From: a virus
Direction: 5' to 3' (one strand)
IMG/VR virus record: IMGVR_UViG_3300005336_000001
Coordinates: 1-64,000 of that record
Length of the DNA: 64,000 nt
Position numbers and translations under genes: made by a program. Shown piece after piece: positions 60,647 through 64,000 of this stretch. Each line of letters opens with the position of its first letter. The first letter of the stretch is position 1. The notes under the pieces are model-generated. The model had not been told where the DNA came from and made no database searches. It worked only from the letters and a program-made list of their open reading frames with translations.

Positions 60647-62070
60647 GGTTCCTCAGCTTCGCCATCACGACCTACCTCTGGTATGTTTGGCCAATAACTT
60701 GCCCCAGTCATCAAGATAGAATCCACGGCGAATATACCCATCGCATAGTTTTGTGAGACGCAGAGAGTTATCTGGTCCTCGTCATTGCGTCCACCTGATA
60801 CGAACAAGCGCGCCAACCCCATCTTGTGCTCAGCAACTGTCTGATTGTAGGTGATGATGCAATCCGCATGGGCCACCTTGCTGTAAGCCTCAGCAACGCT
60901 ATCTGACCCTACATGCTTAGCCTTGGCATTGGCCCGATTACTCTGGCTGACAACGGCCACAGCCATGTTCCGGGTAACCCCCATACCACGCAGTTCCTTA
61001 TAAATTTCGTCAATACTGAGGCGGTAATTGTTCTTGTCAATTTTCATAAGATCAGGATAGTCAATAATAAGAAGATCAGGTATAAATCTTTCATTACTCT
61101 CAAGACCGTCCAAATAGGCTTCTAACTGCCTTACTGTAAGTGAGCCGGTTGGGAACTGTTTGACAATTACATTGTCCAGTAAGCGGGGGCCAAATTTAGA
61201 AATACGATGTTCAAGCTTTGCCCTGATCTTGGGGTCGTCCATTGACAGCTTGGGCACCATTTCCTTTTCGTTAAACCCAACCAATCGGCCCAATTGGTCA
61301 CGGTCAAATTTGGTAATTATCTTTTTTTCTTTACGTTTAGATAGTGCAAACAACGCTTGCATATATCTCTGTGCCGACCTTTCCTCAGACATTTCAAGTG
61401 AAATGTGACACACACGGAGCCTGTGAACCATCGCCATTTTGGCCAACTGGATCAACATCCATGTTTTACCACGCTTTGCGGCTGCTATGTATAGCCATAG
61501 TTCTTTTCTGGTCGGTCCAAACCCACGTTTATCAAATTCGGGTATGCCAGTTGGAAAACAGTTCACTTGCTGATCAAGGAAATCTAGAACACGGTCTTTA
61601 TTGCTTAGCCGGAGGCCGGAATCGAAAACCGATAGTTGTTGATTCTTTGTCCCTGCAAGCAGGGCCATTGCCTCATCGAGAGACTCATCCGTATCCTTTT
61701 GCAGAGCTTTGGCTAGGTCTATCGCTATAGAGCGCATTGATTGCCGTGTGATGAATTTCTCAAGTTGAGACATCACATAATCAGTGTTGATGCCGTCATG
61801 CAGGTCTTTGATGCCTAAGAGAATATCCTCGTATAGGCCAGCCTCACGTTTGTTCTTTTCATCAAGCTTGTCAGCCAACAGGTCAGCAATGTGATCCTTG
61901 GGAGCCTTTTTGTATCGATCTATGTACTCATAGATGCGTCGTGCTATCAGCGCGTATGGACCACCCCAAAACTCTGGCTCAATGACGTTGCGTATGAGCA
62001 CACAATTCTTGTCGTCATATGCCAATAAAGTCACGAAGTTTTCTTGTAGCGCCGAGAGGCTTACAGCCAT
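60643..62070 (-). CDS. DnaB-like replicative helicase
   Basis: A 475-residue RecA-fold hexameric helicase. It has an N-terminal helical domain (F-V-T-L-L-A-Y-D near residue 12), Walker A Y-I-A-A-A-K-R-G-K-T (about 195-204), H-I-S-L-E-M-S near 221, Walker B L-L-I-I-D-Y-P-D-L near 336, and V-V-S-Q-S-N-R near 374 followed by the V-A-H-A-D-C-I arginine-finger region. It works with the separate primase. Confidence 0.9.
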   Translation of the reverse strand: MAVSLSALQENFVTLLAYDDKNCVLIRNVIEPEFWGGPYALIARRIYEYIDRYKKAPKDHIADLLADKLDEKNKREAGLYEDILLGIKDLHDGINTDYVMSQLEKFITRQSMRSIAIDLAKALQKDTDESLDEAMALLAGTKNQQLSVFDSGLRLSNKDRVLDFLDQQVNCFPTGIPEFDKRGFGPTRKELWLYIAAAKRGKTWMLIQLAKMAMVHRLRVCHISLEMSEERSAQRYMQALFALSKRKEKKIITKFDRDQLGRLVGFNEKEMVPKLSMDDPKIRAKLEHRISKFGPRLLDNVIVKQFPTGSLTVRQLEAYLDGLESNERFIPDLLIIDYPDLMKIDKNNYRLSIDEIYKELRGMGVTRNMAVAVVSQSNRANAKAKHVGSDSVAEAYSKVAHADCIITYNQTVAEHKMGLARLFVSGGRNDEDQITLCVSQNYAMGIFAVDSILMTGASYWPNIPEVGRDGEAEEP

Positions 62071-62093
62071 GTGATACCCTTGTGATGCTAAAA

Positions 62094-62170
62094 TGGTCTG
62101 GATGGTTGGACTTGAACCAACGGCCCCCGCATTCCAAGTGCGGTACTCTACCTGACTGAGCTACATCCAG
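62094..62170 (-). tRNA. tRNA-Pro (UGG anticodon)
   Basis: 77 nt on the minus strand with all arms: acceptor CTGGATG/CATCCAG, D stem GCTC/GAGT, anticodon stem CCGCA/TGCGG with loop CTTGGAA (UGG, reads CCA), T arm GTTGG-TTCAAGT-CCAAC, A73 and encoded CCA. C1-G72 is the bacterial tRNA-Pro hallmark. It lies between DnaB-like helicase and 62175. Confidence 0.95.
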
Positions 62171-62174
62171 CTAT

Positions 62175-62546
62175 TTAACTGCGCCCTTTAATACTGTCAG
62201 GTCGTTTCCGCAACTCTACCAACTTCTCAATGTCATAGTGTGAGTCAAATACGGCGACATCCCGGTAGGTGAATTTCTCCCGTGCCTCATGCTCAAGTGC
62301 GGTGAGGACCGCTTTGAATGCAGTTTGGACAATTTCGCCATCAGTCATGTGGATTGACAAATTCCATTTACGGGACTTCCATCTGATATCAGCATCTGTC
62401 ACGTTACATTTGTCATTACATTCTATTTGCATGTAATAGTTGCCGTTGACGACACCGACTACAAAATAGAAGTTCGGGAAATCAACTCGTGTCAGGACAT
62501 CACTAAAATGAGATATGTTAGTCTGTTCGTCTTGTAATTTGCTCAT
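62175..62546 (-). CDS. Hypothetical protein
   Basis: A 123-residue protein from ATG 62546 (the open frame to 62591 overlaps the upstream gene). Mixed alpha/beta with F-Y-F-V-V-G-V-V-N-G-N-Y-Y-M-Q-I-E-C, then W-K-S-R-K-W-N-L-S, then A-F-K-A-V-L-T-A-L-E-H-E-A-R-E-K. I recall similar early phage proteins but no function. Confidence 0.65.
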   Translation of the reverse strand: MSKLQDEQTNISHFSDVLTRVDFPNFYFVVGVVNGNYYMQIECNDKCNVTDADIRWKSRKWNLSIHMTDGEIVQTAFKAVLTALEHEAREKFTYRDVAVFDSHYDIEKLVELRKRPDSIKGRS

Positions 62547-62745
62547 GGTAATTTTCCTTACACAGGACGTAAGTCCCTTTGCATGCTGCACAAGTGAAAA
62601 CAGTATGGCCGTAAACGTCTACTGCCCCTTTATCCCAACTGTGGAAACCAGCATCACATGCCGAATTTCTTAAGAATGAACGGTCCCAAACCAGACTCAA
62701 TGTAGTTAGGGAACGCTTGATCAAAGATGCGAGGTATTTGGCCAA
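62518..62745 (-). CDS. Possible zinc-ribbon protein, start uncertain
   Basis: The open frame codes 75 residues, but its first 31 codons overlap the upstream gene. The C-terminal half, with C-D-A-G-F-H-S-W and T-C-A-A-C-K-G-T-Y-V-L-C, looks like a genuine small zinc-binding domain. The frame ends inside the start of the next gene. The initiation codon is unclear; a TTG near residue 16 is possible. Confidence 0.45.
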   Translation of the reverse strand: MAKYLASLIKRSLTTLSLVWDRSFLRNSACDAGFHSWDKGAVDVYGHTVFTCAACKGTYVLCKENYHEQITRRTD

Positions 62746-63130
62746 GGTTGCTCACCATAGTTCCCATGTTGGTTGGAACACTACGCTTTAACAGATCTTG
62801 GGAGAGGAGTTCAAACAGCATACGGAGCAGGGCCATTTGCCCTACTTTGTTTTTGTCCCAACCCGGCAGCTTGCTGTCAAACCATTTGCCGAGGGGTAGT
62901 ACCTTGGCATCAAATGCCCGCCCCCACTTGCTTGCCGCAAACGTGGCATAGGGCACAGGTGACGCTAAGGCCGCCCCTAGTGCCTCATAAACTGTTGCCC
63001 CTAGTTGGGTGGCGGGCTGGCCAATAGCCCCTGTACGGCCTTTGCAAAGGTGGCTGGCTACGGAGGCAATGACGGCCTGATCTTCATGGGATAGGCCCGG
63101 CAACGCCGCTAGGATTTGATCTTTGGTCAC
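62654..63130 (-). CDS. Hypothetical protein
   Basis: A 158-residue Ala/Leu/Gly-rich helical protein (V-I-A-S-V-A-S-H-L-C; M-A-L-L-R-M-L-F-E-L-L-S-Q-D-L-L-K). It overlaps the upstream membrane protein by 4 bp. No motif assigned. Confidence 0.65.
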   Translation of the reverse strand: MTKDQILAALPGLSHEDQAVIASVASHLCKGRTGAIGQPATQLGATVYEALGAALASPVPYATFAASKWGRAFDAKVLPLGKWFDSKLPGWDKNKVGQMALLRMLFELLSQDLLKRSVPTNMGTMVSNLGQIPRIFDQAFPNYIESGLGPFILKKFGM

Positions 63131-63591
63131 AGGCTTTGGCTCTGTGGTGCGAAGACTATTTTCTCCGGTGGCTCACGCTTCCTGATCTGCCATGACAAAG
63201 CATAGTTGAAAAAGAGTATGTTCAGCATACAGGAAATTGCACTGAAGTATTGTCCACTTGCTGTTTCAACAATGGCTATTGCCAGAAAAGACACACATAT
63301 CACAATTCGCATTACTGAGGATGACCAACTGCGTGCGATGGCATTGTATATTTCGTATTTTTCGGAGTTTTGCAACACACAGCGGAAGATGCAATTGGCT
63401 CCATTGAGCCCAATATTGAACATGGTCAGACCAGTGAATGCTTTGTCATCTAAATTATCAAACATCTCACCTGCGAGGAATGCAGTGACTGCGACGGTCC
63501 CTGCATACACCCCCGTCCTGTCAAATAACCACAAGTAAGAATCTTGTGTGCGTTTCAGGATAAATTCATCCCATTGTTTTATTTTTTCCAT
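63127..63591 (-). CDS. Membrane protein, about four TM segments
   Basis: A 154-residue protein from ATG 63591 (MEKIKQWDEF); the frame is open to 63735 but runs over the upstream coding sequence. The hydrophobic segments lie around residues 28-45, 52-72, 95-113 and 118-135, with a charged C-terminus. No family; may be an early inner-membrane protein. Confidence 0.6.
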   Translation of the reverse strand: MEKIKQWDEFILKRTQDSYLWLFDRTGVYAGTVAVTAFLAGEMFDNLDDKAFTGLTMFNIGLNGANCIFRCVLQNSEKYEIYNAIARSWSSSVMRIVICVSFLAIAIVETASGQYFSAISCMLNILFFNYALSWQIRKREPPEKIVFAPQSQSL

Positions 63592-63625
63592 TTGTCCAAC
63601 TTCCCTTTGGTGAACTTGTTGAGGG

Positions 63626-64000
63626 TCATGTGGGCGCAGACTCGCGCTTGCCGCAGTCTTTTGCCACTTTGGCACCACTCCCGGCGTCCGATTTCCCTTG
63701 CGAGGTGAGGGCGGCGCGAATGTCGTGGACGGCACGGTGGATTTTCTGAGAAATGATTTTGTAGTGCTGGTTCTTGGTGTCGTTGCCGAGCGCGTAAAGA
63801 TCGGCGAGCCCCTTCGTGATCACGTCGTCCCCCACCACATAGGCCGACGTATCGGCGGGGGTGGCGAGTGGCGTTCCGGTGTTTTGACATGCGCCACTTC
63901 CCCAACACCAGCCGGTGTTTGGGCACTTTTCGCAAGCCTCATGGATTGGCTTCACCCCCGCCGTTTCCGCTGCTGGCGGGGAGGCGAGCGCTGCAATCAT
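63626..64000 (-). CDS. Cys-rich hypothetical protein, possibly partial
   Basis: 124 residues, the first Met being the last codon in the window, so the true start may lie outside. C-E-K-C-P-N-T-G-W-C-W-G-S-G-A-C near the N-terminus is a tight Cys cluster. The remainder is helical (I-I-S-Q-K-I-H-R-A-V-H-D-I-R-A-A-L). Noticeably GC-richer than the genes to its left. A competing frame is open on the same strand (63579-63935), so the call is tentative. Confidence 0.5.
   Translation of the reverse strand: MIAALASPPAAETAGVKPIHEACEKCPNTGWCWGSGACQNTGTPLATPADTSAYVVGDDVITKGLADLYALGNDTKNQHYKIISQKIHRAVHDIRAALTSQGKSDAGSGAKVAKDCGKRESAPT

Noticed and set aside
1-64000. Integrase, repressor, attachment site or insertion sequence
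   Set aside because: No protein with recombinase, transposase or repressor motifs and no terminal inverted repeats with target duplications were found, so neither lysogeny nor mobile elements are claimed.

Overview
The window is a stretch of a tailed double-stranded DNA bacteriophage genome, probably virulent: no integrase, repressor or other lysogeny gene is visible. The host is inferred to be an alphaproteobacterium, because the phage carries a GcrA-type cell-cycle regulator (a family confined to that class). The virion looks podovirus-like: it has a portal, scaffold-like protein, capsid, adaptor and nozzle-like proteins and ejection-type proteins, but no tape measure, sheath or major tail protein. 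Neither physical end of the genome is recognisable, and genes run off both edges.

Layout. (1) 1-1081, minus strand: four short overlapping genes that appear to be paralogues of one another. (2) 1080-35514, plus strand: a late operon. It starts with small basic proteins, an unusual class II tRNA and a cold-shock protein. Then come small and large terminase, portal, a scaffold-like protein, major capsid, a decoration-like protein, a TPR glycosyltransferase, head-tail adaptor and nozzle-like proteins, a GNAT-like protein, large ejection proteins (one with a peptidoglycan-lytic domain, one neighbour with a HEMQH metallopeptidase-like motif), tail-collar fibre, and two big beta/glycine-rich putative adhesins that carry Sec signal peptides. 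The lysis cassette follows (amidase endolysin, holin-like proteins, lipoprotein), then a secreted Cys-protease-like protein. (3) 35532-64000, minus strand: early/replication genes, tightly overlapping. These are the GcrA homologue, SbcC/SbcD (gp46/gp47-like), TerC and TerB homologues, a PD-(D/E)XK-like nuclease, a methyltransferase-like protein, a RecA/UvsX-like recombinase, dCTP deaminase, a gp32-like SSB, clamp loader, a uracil-DNA-glycosylase/DNA polymerase I fusion, sliding clamp, DNA methyltransferase, a von Willebrand A protein, DnaG primase, AAA+ ATPase, SNF2 helicase, DnaB helicase and tRNA-Pro. One small plus-strand membrane gene (59686-59934) interrupts this block, with a 14-bp palindrome in front of it.

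How it works together. The minus-strand genes amount to a nearly complete replisome (primase, helicase, polymerase, clamp, loader, SSB) plus recombination and nucleotide-pool enzymes. No phage RNA polymerase is visible, so host transcription is probably used, which fits a GcrA-like factor redirecting host RNA polymerase. The plus-strand operon builds the particle and lyses the cell. Hairpins flank the capsid and decoration genes and probably set expression levels.

Functions are read from motifs and remembered family patterns; no database search was possible. Start codons were chosen by ribosome-binding site and overlap with the upstream gene, and several differ from the longest open frame.
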